The notes under the pieces are model-generated. The model had not been told where the DNA came from, did no database searches, and worked only from the letters and a program-made list of their open reading frames with translations. A stretch of 53,679 bases of DNA, taken from NCBI GenBank assembly GCA_947164995.1, contig CAMUYU010000005.1, forward strand, positions 1 to 53,679, written 5' to 3'. Position 1 is the first letter of the stretch; each line of letters starts with the position of its first letter. Shown one piece after another: positions 15,806 to 28,600 of this stretch. A program made the position numbers and the translations under genes. Origin of the DNA: an uncultured Clostridia bacterium (GTDB lineage Bacteria > Bacillota > Clostridia > TANB77 > UBA1234).

Positions 15806-17348
15806 GTGATTTTTATCCTATCTCAGGTAAAAAGTATGTCTTTGGTTGGTGTTCAAGGACATTTAATAAATATACAAGTTGATGTTTCTTCGGGAATTCC
15901 CTCATGGGATGTTGTGGGACTTCCAGATGCTTCTATTAAAGAATCAAAACAACGTGTGAAAATAGCATTAAAAAACATTGGTTATTCATTACCTAGCAGA
16001 AAAGTTCTAATTAATCTTGCACCAGCAAACATAAAAAAAGAAGGTTCATTTTTCGACCTTCCTATTTCACTTGGTTTACTCTGTGATTTAGAAATGTTAG
16101 ATAATACAAGTTTTATTGATTATTTGATTATTGGAGAATTATCTTTAGATGGAAGTATAAATAGAATAAATGGTGTTTTACCAATGTGCATAGAAGCATT
16201 CAATCTTGGAATTAAAAAAGCTATTGTGCCTTACGAGAATCGTTTTGAAGCAAGTGTTGTAAAAGGAATGGACATCTACCCTGCCAAAAATCTTTTAGAC
16301 GTTATAGAGCATTTTAATGGCTTAAAATTAATTGAAAAATTCACAACTAATATTGAAGATTATTTTACGAACTCAAATATTAACCATCTAAATTTTTCTT
16401 CAGTAAAAGGTCAAGAAAAAATTAAAAGAGCTTTAGAAATATCAGCTGCAGGCGGACACAATTGTTTATTAATAGGTAGCCCTGGTTCTCGGAAAAACAA
16501 TGATGGCAAAAAGACTACCTTCAATTCTACCTGATTTAACATTTGAAGAATCTTTAGAAATTACTAAAATACATAGTATTGCAGGTATTCTACCTGAAAA
16601 TATTCCACTTATTAAATCTAGACCATTTAGAAATCCACATCATACTATTTCTAATTCTGCTTTAGTTGGAGGTGGAAGAATTCCAAAACCTGGTGAAATA
16701 TCTTTAGCTCATTATGGAGTATTATTTTTAGATGAAATACCTGAATTTAGAAGAGACATTTTAGAACTTATGCGAGAACCTTTAGAAGATGGCAAAGTTA
16801 CAATTAATAGAGTGCAATCCACTATCACATATCCATCAAAATTTATGCTTATTGCATCTATGAACCCATGTCCATGCGGTTACTATGGTTCAAAAGATAA
16901 AGAATGTTCTTGTACACAAGATCAAATATCAAAATACATGAATAGAATAAGTGGTCCATTATTAGATAGGATTGATATTCACATCGAAGTTTCTCCTATA
17001 CAATATGAAACTTTATCTAGTAATAGAGAATCAGAAAATTCTGAAACTATAAAACAAAGAGTTGATAAAGCAAGAATTATTCAAAACGAAAGGTATAAAA
17101 ATGATAATATACATTCAAATTCTGAACTAACCTCCGATTTGTTAAAAAAATATTGCAAATTAGATAAGAAATCATCTGAAATATTAAAAAATGCCTTTGA
17201 AAAATTCGGCTTAAGCGCAAGAGCTCACGATAAAGTTATTAAACTTGCTCGTACTATTGCAGATTTAGATGAAGAGGAAAACATCTTGTCCAAACATATT
17301 GCAGAAGCAATTCAATATAGAAATCTAGACAAAAAATTTTGGAAATAA
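15806..17348 (+). CDS. comM: ComM/YifB-like AAA+ helicase, one +1 frameshift at CGG 16490
   Basis: A protein of about 510 residues that moves DNA branches during natural-transformation recombination. An N-terminal Lon-like domain (VGLPDASIKESKQRV) is followed by the Mg-chelatase-like AAA+ core. In frame the P-loop reads GSPGS then CGG. Skipping the C gives GGA AAA ACA ATG ATG and restores GSGKTMMAKRLPSILP, so the ATP-binding motif exists only after the shift. The second half has the LFLDEIPEF Walker B and a four-Cys site (CPCGYYG...CSC). The start is unusual: GTG 15806 lies inside the only ribosome site (AAGAGGTGA), while ATC 15815, six bases after it, aligns with the Met of homologues (xLSQVKS). 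Confidence 0.88.
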
Positions 17349-17365
17349 TATGGAAAGGATTTACG

Positions 17366-17749
17366 ATGTATTATAAAAAAGAAATTGGAAATAATGGTGA
17401 AGACGCTGCTTTTTATCATTTAATAAATCATGGTTATTCTATTATTAATAGAAATTTTACTTGTAAACTAGGCGAAATAGATATTATTGGATTGGAGCAA
17501 ACCAAATATGGCCCTGAACTTGTATTTTTTGAAGTTAAAACAAGAAGCGATGGGCAATATGGTACTCCCGCTGAAGCAGTGAATTCATATAAAATAAGGC
17601 ACATTATTCGTGTCGCAGAATATTTTTTAATGATTAATAATCTAGAAAATGCAAATTGTAGATTTGATATTATAGAAGTGCTTCCTTCTGGGAAAAATAC
17701 ATTTCGAATTAATCATATTAAAGATGCATTTTCTAATTCAATTAATTAA
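17366..17749 (+). CDS. YraN/UPF0102 family nuclease-fold protein
   Basis: A 127-residue protein of the UPF0102 (YraN) family, which has a restriction-endonuclease fold. The signature is GNNGEDAAFYHLINHGYSII, GEIDIIG and VFFEVKTRS, giving the D-(x)n-ExK arrangement of that fold; the natural substrate is not established. I choose ATG 17366 because GGAAAGGA lies seven bases upstream. The longer ORF start at 17339 overlaps comM. It sits between comM and dprA, a common neighbourhood for yraN, so the three genes probably form a transformation/recombination operon. Confidence 0.9.
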   Translation: MYYKKEIGNNGEDAAFYHLINHGYSIINRNFTCKLGEIDIIGLEQTKYGPELVFFEVKTRSDGQYGTPAEAVNSYKIRHIIRVAEYFLMINNLENANCRFDIIEVLPSGKNTFRINHIKDAFSNSIN

Positions 17750-17758
17750 GGAGGTATT

Positions 17759-18651
17759 ATGAATCTATTTGATGAATACGTAATTAAAGAAATAAATATA
17801 GATGATTCTCGTTTCCCAAATAATCTTAAGAAAATAAAAGACTGTCCAAACAAACTTTATGTTATGGGTGATGAAACACTATTAAATAAACCATCTATAG
17901 CAATAGTTGGAACTAGAGCATCGTCTAGTTTTGGTAATAGTGTCAGCCTTGATTGGGCGAGAGATTTGGCAAAAAGAGATATTATTATAATAAGTGGTAT
18001 GGCAAATGGCATTGATATAAATGCACACGAAGGGGCATTAGAATATGGCAACACAATTGCCGTTTTAGCAGGGCGGATTAATACTCGCAATTCATAATGG
18101 CAATTACAAAATTGCTAGAAAAATACTCGACTCTCGGGGGATGTATTATTTCTGAATATGATAATACTATTCCACCACAAAATTTCACTTTCCTGGCACG
18201 AAATAGGATTATAGCAGGAATTTCCATTGCCACTATAGTAATCGAAGCACCTTTAAAAAGTGGTGCACTAAATACTGCTAGTCACGCATTTGATTATAAA
18301 AGGAAGGTCTTCGCAGTTCCATATTCTCTTGACTATTTTAAAGGTCATGGTTGCAATTTTCTTTTACAAAATGGTGCTGAACCATTAGTTGATATATCAC
18401 AAATATATGATTTTTTATATAAATCAGATGTTCAATTAGAATTATCTTTTCTAAATAAACAAAAAGAAATTCGTAATATACCAGATGAATATCTAGCATA
18501 TTACGAATTTATCAAGGAGAATGCTCCAGTTTCTGAGGAGCAAATTTTTTCATTTTTTTACAAAAAGTGTGTGGCGGACATCTCTGCCGATTTATCAGTA
18601 ATGGAACTAAATGATTATATTAAATATCAAGATGGTTTTTATAAAATCTAA
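17759..18651 (+). CDS. dprA: DNA processing protein DprA, two +1 frameshifts at CGG 18074 and 18135
   Basis: DprA loads RecA on incoming single-stranded DNA. The ORF track splits it in two: residues to 112, and a second ORF from 18097. Reading with one-base skips at both in-frame CGG codons gives a single 296-residue protein. GCA GGG C|GGA TTA gives AGGLILAIHN, and GAC TCT C|GGG GGA TGT gives ARKILDSGGCIISEY. The joined text matches the family spacing N..(L/I)A..IL..GG.IISEY exactly, and continues with the FLARNRIIAG and PLKSGALNTA motifs of the Rossmann-like domain. The front half has VGTRASS and SGMANGID. A C-terminal winged domain follows. AAGGAGG precedes the start. Confidence 0.9.
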
Positions 18652-19634
18652 TTTCCATAAGAAGCTTGATATTTAGAAATCCATATTCCTGTTAATTCTT
18701 TTCCGTTGGCTTTATAGCCAGCATTAAAATTATCAGGTGTAGCTCCGTTATACTCACCATTATAAAATGATGGTGATTTTACATATCCGTTTCCTAAGTA
18801 GTCTTGTGTTAAATGGCTATACATTATTTGTACATTTCCATCAACATCTAGATATGAATATCTTGGAATCCATACAAATGTACTTCCAGGATTTACTACT
18901 TGAAAACCAACTAAATTTTGAATATTAGTTGCCCTCACAATTTCATTAGTAATTGTTTTATTGTTTTGTGGATCATATAGTTCTATATCATCCATAACCA
19001 TAACATTGGCTTGTCTAACAGGTCCACTTGATATTACACCATAATCATACCACTCTGTATCATTTACACTACAAACAACCCATTCACCATTATCATATTT
19101 TACTGGAAGCATTCCATGAAGTAAAACTGGTTTATTAACACGTTTAGCTTCATCATATTCAGCAATTCCAGATACTGAACTATCTGTTTCTTCAGTAATT
19201 AATTCGGCTTTTGTATATACTTCTTTATGATTTATTATATATGGTTCTGTAACAAGCACTTCTCCTGTATTGTAATTAACAATATAATCTCTAGATGTAC
19301 TATTAATACCTAGCTTTTCCAAATCATCAGTTTTTAATAAATAGTAGCCATCTCCATATGATTTATTATTAACAATTAGTGCACCAACATCAGTTAAAGC
19401 AATTCCAATATATCTATGAACATTAGCATCCATATTATGCATCTTACCTAATACGCCTACCGCATTTTCAACTTCAATAAATTCATTTAAAATCTTGGCA
19501 GTTGATGCTTTAACATTGGTTTCGGTAAAATTCATAATAGCTATTGCAGCTAAAATTACAATGATAATAATCGTAATAATTAATGCAATTAATGAAACAC
19601 CTTCATTATTATTAAATTTTTTTATTGTATTCAT
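18648..19634 (-). CDS. Pilin-like protein with type IV prepilin-type N-terminus
   Basis: A 328-residue protein. Its start, NNEGVSLIALIITIIIIVIL, has the Gly and long hydrophobic helix of type IV prepilins or pseudopilins, although the residue after Gly is Val and not Phe. A beta-rich extracellular part follows, with VVNPGSTFVWIPRYSYLD and GIWISKYQASYGN near the end. In many Firmicutes homologues the chain runs on after the ISKYEAS-type motif, so this copy may be C-terminally shortened. It is the last gene of the giant-adhesin operon, 18 bases after it. Its stop codon interlocks with that of dprA on the other strand. Confidence 0.72.
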   Translation of the reverse strand: MNTIKKFNNNEGVSLIALIITIIIIVILAAIAIMNFTETNVKASTAKILNEFIEVENAVGVLGKMHNMDANVHRYIGIALTDVGALIVNNKSYGDGYYLLKTDDLEKLGINSTSRDYIVNYNTGEVLVTEPYIINHKEVYTKAELITEETDSSVSGIAEYDEAKRVNKPVLLHGMLPVKYDNGEWVVCSVNDTEWYDYGVISSGPVRQANVMVMDDIELYDPQNNKTITNEIVRATNIQNLVGFQVVNPGSTFVWIPRYSYLDVDGNVQIMYSHLTQDYLGNGYVKSPSFYNGEYNGATPDNFNAGYKANGKELTGIWISKYQASYGN

Positions 19635-19652
19635 TGAATTTCCTCCTTATTG

Positions 19653-22600
19653 CTAATTATTAACAATTACTGCTCTAAATGAAGCATCCTTAATATCATT
19701 GTTAATATTTACTGCTCTTCCTGATAAATCTTCATACATATATGGTTGTGTTGAATCTAACCTAAATGTTGAAATATCTGCACCCATATATAAGTTAGAA
19801 TTTGTAATCTTATCAACATAGTTAGAGCTTTCTTTACTTAATGAATTTGTACCGCCAACAACAGCCGCAGTGTAATTGTTTCTTGTATTTGACTTATAGT
19901 TATATACATCATTAACTGGTTGAACTGCGTCTATTTCTCTTACGTAATAACCATCATAAGACATTGCACTTGTTGCTCTAGATAACATTTCTGCTGCGCC
20001 TACGTCTCTTGCTCTTGCCATAAACATATCTGCTTGAACTTGACTTAATCCATACCTAGATTGTGCAGCCGATTCTCCATTAATTTCTGTCTCTGCTTCA
20101 AGTTTTTGAGCAACGTTATATGCTTCTACGATAGACATATCATTTATCTTTGTACCATCAGATGTATCACCTGTAAATCTAACATCTCTATATGCTATTC
20201 TTATCATTTCCTCAACTTCTATATATGTTCTATTATTATACTCGTCTTCGAAGTAGTATCTTGTAGCTGGCATTCTTTGAGTAGGTGTTAATAAGAACTT
20301 ATATGAATATGTTGAACCATTAGTGCTCTTAAGTAGTCTGAAGTCTTCAGTTGAACCTTCTTCTGTAGATGAAGCATATGGATGTACAGGTTTATTTGAA
20401 TAGAATGTAACAGTTAATTTATTATTTGTATCACTTAATGATGACTTTTCATAGTCAACTTTCAAATCAAATAATGCATCTATAGTTTGAGAATCTGTAC
20501 GTTCCCTCTTTTGTGTATCTACTGCATTAATTGTGACTATTCCATTCTTAAATGCTTGTAAATCCCAAGTGTATGTATACTCAACTATATCTTCTGTTCT
20601 TCTTACCTGAATCATTGCTTGTTCCTTAATTTCAAATGACTCTTCTGGTGAAGCATCTCTGTATAATGTACCAATTCCTAATAACTCTCTATCTCTTTCT
20701 GTAGCATAAGAAAACTTAGCTGATTCAAGAGGTGCAAATGACTTAATAATTATTTGCATGTTTACATACTTATCTGAAGATGTATCACTTGGATCATCAT
20801 AATTTACAAATTTGTGTCCATCTCTGTAAATTACGCTTACAAATGGTCGCTTATCTTTATATAATGTTTCATCTAATACTGTTAGTAATGCTGAATTTGT
20901 ATAAACTATACCTGTTCTATTAGTTATCTTACATCTATATAAGTTACCATTCATACCCATAGATGCTGGTGAAGTAGTATATTTGTTAGTATTCATACCG
21001 CTTCCTGATGTAATTCTATTCCAGTTTACTCCTCCATCTATGCTTACTTGCCACTCATATTCATAACTATCTGGATGTCCAGGAGTTACAATTGATACTT
21101 CGAAAGTAGCTTGTTCGCCTTCTTCTACAGTAGCATTTGAAACATTTGAAGGTGTTGGTGTTGTACCCTGTCTTAATACAGCATTGTTTCTTCCACTTTC
21201 AACACTAGCATAGATACTATATTCTTCTTCTGTTTTTATTTCATTTCTACCGCTTTCAATATATACCATATCTTGTATTGTTGGGTCGATATTTAATGAA
21301 GTATTACTTAATGTTTCATAAATAATATTAGAATTTCCTCTACTTTCAAATATTGTTTGTGTAGTAAATACACCATCATAAAATTCTAATCTATCTCCAT
21401 TAGATGCATCAAATAAAGCTATCTTTCCTCCTGAAATTCTAGGCTCTGAAGTTGATACTATTTGGTCATTGTTTCCTACTATAATAACTGCATTATGAGC
21501 ATTATTTATAATACCATAATAGCCACCTTGAATTTGACCTTTCGATATACGAACATCTCCAAAGTTATTTGAAGTTACGTTCTCTATAGCGCTTCTAGTA
21601 CCATCTATTATACCACCATTAATAACAAGGTCTGCAGAATTTGCATTAACAATTGCATCACCTGTTGCTGTTCCGCTTCCTATTGCTTTTACAGTTCCTT
21701 GATTAATTGTTATTCTTCCCTTACCTTCATTTACATCGTCTCTAGCATTATTAAATATTGCTACTACCTTGTCGGCAGAAGTTGATGTTGATCTAACTTC
21801 TATAGAACCATTTCCAATATTTAATTTAGTATAATTGTTAATTTCTATACCATTAACATTTCCAGGGCTATTTACAACAACTCTTGAGCTTGTAGAAGTC
21901 ATTGTAATAGTCGCACTATTTGCAGATATAGCAGTTCCAGTTGTATTAATTGTACCAGCATTAATAGTTAATTCTGAGCCCTCTAATAAGTTCATACCTG
22001 GTCCTGCAGTATTTCTAAATGTTAATGCAGTATTATTCATTATTAAATTACCACTATTATTTAAAATGTAATTTGTAGATGCCTTTTCAAATGAGCCTGC
22101 GCCATTCATTTCAAGGGTTGCTCCACTTTCAATTACAAGCGTTCCTGCCATTGTAACTGTCTTACTATCATTTGTAAATGTAACTTTCTTGTTACCACTT
22201 AAAGTTGCATTTCCTTCATTAGTTACATTTTTAATTACTCTAATGTTATCTCCACTTTCAGAGAACGTGAATGCTTCTTCTAGTGTTTCAAAATAATAGT
22301 TATTTGTTGAATGTATGCTCTCTATTTGTCTTTCAACTCTATAATTTGCATTAGACAATACTTGTACTGTTCCTGCAGTAGAATGTGCATATCCTCTTGT
22401 ACGATAGTATGGCATATTCCAAGCAACGCAGTAGTACTTATCTCCATTATTTGCCATAGTAATTGAAGGAGTTGTATATTCACTAGTAGTTGGTGTCGGA
22501 CTATTGGTTGTTCCTCCAACGACTAAACTATCTTCACCAGGTTTTATTTGTGCACCTGTTTGCTTGTACCACTCAAAATGCAATTCATCAATATATCCAC

Positions 22601-25600
22601 TTTCAGCTTCAACAATAAACTTAACTGTTTGACCTATGCCACCAAACATATCTATTGGTTGAAGTGTAATAACTGGTGGCCAATATACTTTTGTTTTCTC
22701 TTGGTTATAGTCTCTATCTGCAATTAACATATCAGCAATTGATTTAGAATATGTATATATTTCTGATTCTTCAGCAATATTCATAAATGAATCATCACCG
22801 ATATTGTACAAATCTTTTATATCGTCATCTTTCAAATCAAAGATTTCAATTTGACGAAGATTATCGCAGTTATAGAATGCTTTTGCTCCGATTTGTTTTA
22901 CTTTATCATGAATTATTACATTTTCTAATATATCTGCATCTTCAAATGCACTTGTCTTGATGATTAATACCTCATCTGGGATTGTGTATGTTGTTTGTGT
23001 TCTTCCACCAGGATAAGCAATTAAATCAACATGGTCTTTTGTTACTAAAACTCCATCAACAGTATCATATTTTTGATTACCATATAATACCTCAAATTCT
23101 CTTGTTTTTACATCTACGAATGGGTTAGTTCCAATCTTTTCTACTGTACCAGGAATTAAGATATTATTTGTTACGCCATTATCTCCAGCAAATGCTCTAT
23201 CTCCAATTTCAACTATTGTTTCTGGAAGAATTATCTCACTTATTCCTGTCAATCCAGAAAATACTTCTGCACCAATATTTAGTATATTGCTTTCTTCATC
23301 ACCTAATGTTAACACTTGGATATCATCAACATATTCTGCCCAGTATGATAGTTTTGGATCAGGATCTTTTGCAATTAATGCACTCATATCTTTCATGTAT
23401 CCTTCTCCAACTACTGTTAGTTCATACTTTCCAGGTGTTGAAGCAAGTTCCTCAACATAAGCAAATACATTTTGAGTCCAATCGCTTCCTCTATCAATAT
23501 ACCAACCAATGTGAAGTTTTCCAACATTTGATATAGCATCATGATATACAGGATCATTAGTTAATTCTGCTTTTACATAGTATGTTGCACCTCTACTTGG
23601 GGCACTACCAACAGACTGAGAGCCATCTCTTTCTGGAGTTGTTTTGATTGTACAATTTCTATCTATATAATATGTATATGTAATTGTACCTGTAGGTTGA
23701 TGTCCTCCAATTATTTCTACATCTACTTCATCTATTTCATGTACCAATCCATCACATGGTGCATTAGTGTCTGAAAGAGTAAGTGTAGTTGTAAATTTTG
23801 TTGGAGTTACAAATTCAAATTCATCTGAAATTGTAGGTCCATTTCCTGCTCTATCTCTTGATTGAGTGACTATTACATAACTTTCACCAAAGCTTAATCC
23901 TGTAAACGAATTGTCTTCACTCCAAATATAATCTCCAGTACTATTTTTCTCTTTGTATCCATATTTGATTGTAGTTGGATCCACACCACTTCTTGTATCA
24001 TTTACCATAACATCTTTTTGTTTAAATACTATGTCTATGGTAATTCCTTCTGGCAACAAGTCTGTAAATTCAACTTCAGGTTGTGCTTTGTTTACTTCTG
24101 TTTTATCTAGCATTATTTGATCATGAGCTGGGTACTCGTAACTATAATTTAATACTATGCTATCTGTAGCAACATCTGAAACATTCCCATTATCATCTTT
24201 AAACCAAACATATATTGTTTTTGTACCTTCAGTTTCATCAAATACTATTGGCATTTGACTACTGAAATCATACCAACCATCACTATCTGCATTAGGTTGT
24301 GTATTTTCTGTACTTATATACATATAATCCGCACAACTTACATATAAATCTAATAGAGTTCTAGGTGTAACTGTTTCTTCTGCACCTTTGTCAATTATTA
24401 CTTTGCCATAAATAGGTCTTGCAGATTCTTTATCCTTATATACTGTTACTTGCATTGTTCTTTCTGCAGCATTATAATTGTCATCTTCTGGAACTGTATA
24501 TGTAATGGTTGTTGAACCTTCTTTTATTGCATTAATATAATACTTTGTTGCTGTTCTTTCTATAGTAACAATTTCTTCATCATTAGAAACTAAAGTATCA
24601 TTCACTCTTTCCCTTTGATATGAATATTTAACTTCTAATCTTTCACCTTTTATCATTCCAATATTGTAAGTATATAGGTTTCTATCAGCTTTAGTAATTG
24701 TGAATGATACCTCTGCCACACCATAATAACTACCTCTTGCTGTAATAATTGCTTTTGCAGTTCCTGCATTTATATTATCTTCATACCTTAAATCATAATC
24801 TCTACCTTGAACTAAAGTATCGTTTCCATACTTAATAGTTACTTTTGGTTCTTTTGCATACCCATCATATACAAACACCTCTGGCTCTATAGTAATATTC
24901 ATACCTTCAATGCTTTGTCCATATATTAAGAATGATGTTCTTAATGTTTCCCCGTCATACTTATTTAATCCGGTAATAATTACATTTGCTTCACCAACAT
25001 TTATATTGTTTTCATACGATACTTCGTAATCTTCTCCTCTTTGAAGTAGCTGTCCATAGTTATTATAAACTTTCTCAGATGGTGTAATTTCTGTACCTGA
25101 AAATTCTAGTGAATAATCATCTAGTTCAACTACAAAAAGATTATAAGAAATTGAACTCCATTGTGCATATAATATTATTGATTCATCTGCTGAATAAATA
25201 ACTCCTGGAATATAATCTCTTCCACTTCCATCTTCTTCTGTATTCCATTTAACAAACTCATATTCAGAATTAATTATATTGCAAGCTCTAATTGTTAAAT
25301 CTTCGCCAGCTTCTTTTATTTGTCTTGGTATATTTCCACTTACTCCATTTGTACTATATATAATTGAATAGAATGTTTTATCAAATGTAGTTCTATTTCC
25401 AGCCATGTCCGTAACTACAAGATTATAATCCCCGCCTTCATTAATTGTAACTGATCCGACATAATCTTGGCCTTGAGGATTAATTTCAATATTTTTACCA
25501 TTTAGTGTAACTTTATCTATCCCCGATTGATTATCAGCTACTGTAATATCCCAAGTGACATCTGAAGGTGTTTTTGTTTCAGAAATTCTAAGACTTGGTT

Positions 25601-28600
25601 GTGTTTTATCTATATTATCAATTGTAAAGTTTGCTGATGCCGTATTTCCTGCTTGGTCAACGATAACTAAATAATAATCATTTACATTTTGAGAATAATC
25701 TTTTGATACATTCATATCTAATTCTGGACCAACTGGATTAAACACACCAGTATTAGTACTTCCAAAGTAATATCCTGCAACTCCAGACATATTATCAGTA
25801 ATATGACCTGTTACTGTTACCTTGTTATTTGTCCATGATGTAACATCTTTACTAATATTTTGAATAATTGGTGTAACTTTATCTATTGCAACAACTATGC
25901 TTGAAACTTCACTTACGTTGTTGTAGATATCAATACATCTAAAATAATAAGTTACTTTATTAGTGTCAGTATTCATTAAAAGACTTGCTTGGTTATTAGT
26001 TACCGAACCTATTGTAACAAATCCTTCACTTTGACTTGTTGAAGAAAATTCATACCTTAGAATTCCAAAATTATCTTCGCTTCTTAAACCAATCCAAACA
26101 TTTTGGTTAGTCCATGAACCACTTACATAATCTGCACCCGTACTATTGTTTAGTTTTGCAGTAATAGCAGGAGCCGAAGGAGCCTGTCTTTCCTTAACTT
26201 TTACTCCTAATGAATCCTTAAATGTTGCTGAAATATAATTTTGCCTTCTTGCTTCTACCACAACATAGATATACTTATTAATCATATCTTCTGTTAGTAC
26301 TAGTCTGTTCATAGTAGCACCAGTAATTGCTGTTCCACCATCTGTTGTATCTGTAGTATTTGTATACCATTGATAAGAAAGTACAACATTTTCTGTAGGC
26401 GTTACAGTCACCTCAGCAGAAAGAATATCTTGTGAACAAGGTGTGTCTGAATTAGCTACTATGCTTACGCTTCCTGTTATAGAAGGTTGTAATATAGTAA
26501 ATGGTAATTCTATTACACCTGTGTAATTATTAATACCTGTAACTTTTGCAATTGCAGTTCCCACGTTTATATTATTTGAATACGACAAACTATAATCTAA
26601 TCCTCTTACTAAAGCATTACCTGTTGCAGAATTAGTAACTGTAACTTCTGGTGTATGTGCATTGCCATCATAATAAAATTCATTTTGTGAAAGTGTAGCA
26701 GAAAGTCCATTTATAGTAGCACTTCTTATTGAGAATATTTGTCCCTCTGCAAATTCAACCGTATAGTTATCTATATTAAATGTATCACTATTTGTTGGTT
26801 GTAATGTGTTTTGTAAAATACTATAAGTTCCAATACCTTCTCCTGCTTGTCTTGACAATGCTCCTGTAAATCCTGGAATTTCTCCATCAACATTATTTAC
26901 ATATGTATATGTTAAAGCAGGGTCTGGTTGTCCATATAATTTAGAAACATTATCTGGAATAATTGTTAATACTCTCTTCTTGATTTCAAATGTTTTATTA
27001 AGAGTTCCTGTCCATGAACCAGAAGCTGTAATTACTATAGATGCAGTTCCTGCATTTTTATTATTTGAATAAACTACTGTATAGTCTGTACCTTCAACTA
27101 ATGGTCTATCACTACTAACCGCTCTATATAATCTAACATTTGGTTTCTTTTCTGTTCCATCATACGTATATTCCAAAGGAGAAATATCACAAACCATTTG
27201 ACTCGATGCAATACTCATAGGTGTAATAGTAATTGTTCCTTTAACATAATTAATAATGTAATCTCCTGGCACAATATATACTGGATCTAATTCTAATGTT
27301 CCTCTATCTATGTCATAAACACCAAGTGGAGCTTCACTAGATGCCAAAGTTTGATATACACCTCTTAATTTTGGTTCATCGTCACCTTTTTGCCCCGAGA
27401 AAGAAAATTCAATTTCTGGTATTTCATCTCCATATGCCATTGTAACGTTTGGTCCTGTTACAGTAAGTGTTACTGGAGTGATTGTAAATTGTCTATTAAC
27501 TATTCCATCATATCCACCAGCACCTGTTATTGTGACAGTCGCCGTTCCGGCATGGACATTATTAGAATATGTAAGTGTATAATCTGTTCCACTAACTAGA
27601 GTTGTTTCACCATGTTTAACAACTACAGTTGGGGTAATTGCAGCACCTGTATAACTTGTAGTTTCTGGAGTAACTGTAATTGATAAGTCTGGAGTATTTA
27701 ATGCTTTTTTATTTATTTTAACTCTTCCATTAATATCATCTGAATCAAAGTGATTTGCATCTCCCACAACATGAATAAGAATAGAAGTATCTGTTGGTTC
27801 TGTATATGTTGGTGGAGTGTCTGTCCAAGTTGTTCCATCAGAACTAAATTTTACTATTCCACCATGAGCATTATTAGCAACAGTAATTGTATGAGCTTCA
27901 CCATCATAATCACCAATGTAATCGGTAATTGTTGGTAATACAGAATCATGCTTTTTAACTGTAAATTTTTTAGATTCAGATGTGCCTGCCTGATAATTTG
28001 CTGTTTCTCCAACTCTTGCATATAAATAATAATCACCTGCGTTAAGTGTAGTTGGTGTTATATTATTCCATTGCGTTCCTCCAGTTGTAACTTGAGTTGT
28101 TGTGTACCAATAAGAAACTGTACCATTTTCCAAGTTGTTTTCTATAGCTGGTACCATAGGTGCAGATTCATATGTATAATCTGAAATATCTAATACTGGT
28201 TGATTTGCACCAGTTCTTTCTCCTTTTGAAATAGTAAATGCAACTGTAGCTGATGTTGCACTATTATAATTTGCAGTTGCTCCAACAATAGCATACATGT
28301 AATATGTTCCTACATTTAACGAAGTAGAACTAGAAACATCTGACCATCTCATACCATTTATGTTTGAATTTGTAGTGTTGTAATAGTATGTTACAGTTCC
28401 ATTTTCAGGATTTCCTGATGTAAGAGATGGATTTGTTTTTGTTCCACCATATGAATAACCTGTCATTGAAATCACAGGAGTTGGTGATGGCTTTGAAACC
28501 ATAAAAGTAATTATTCCTGTATCTGCGCCATTGTAATTTGCTGTTGCTGCAACATTAGCATACATTTGATATTCACCTGGTGCTAAATATGTTGCAGAAG

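Noticed and set aside
15806-18651. comM and dprA as pseudogenes or as two genes each
   Set aside because: Every break is a single extra C before a GGN codon, always at in-frame CGG; there are no other stops or losses, and the joined proteins keep all family motifs.
23168-23536. 122-residue plus-strand ORF inside the giant gene
   Set aside because: Shadow ORF, Leu/His-rich by frame, with no ribosome site; the long minus-strand gene explains the region.
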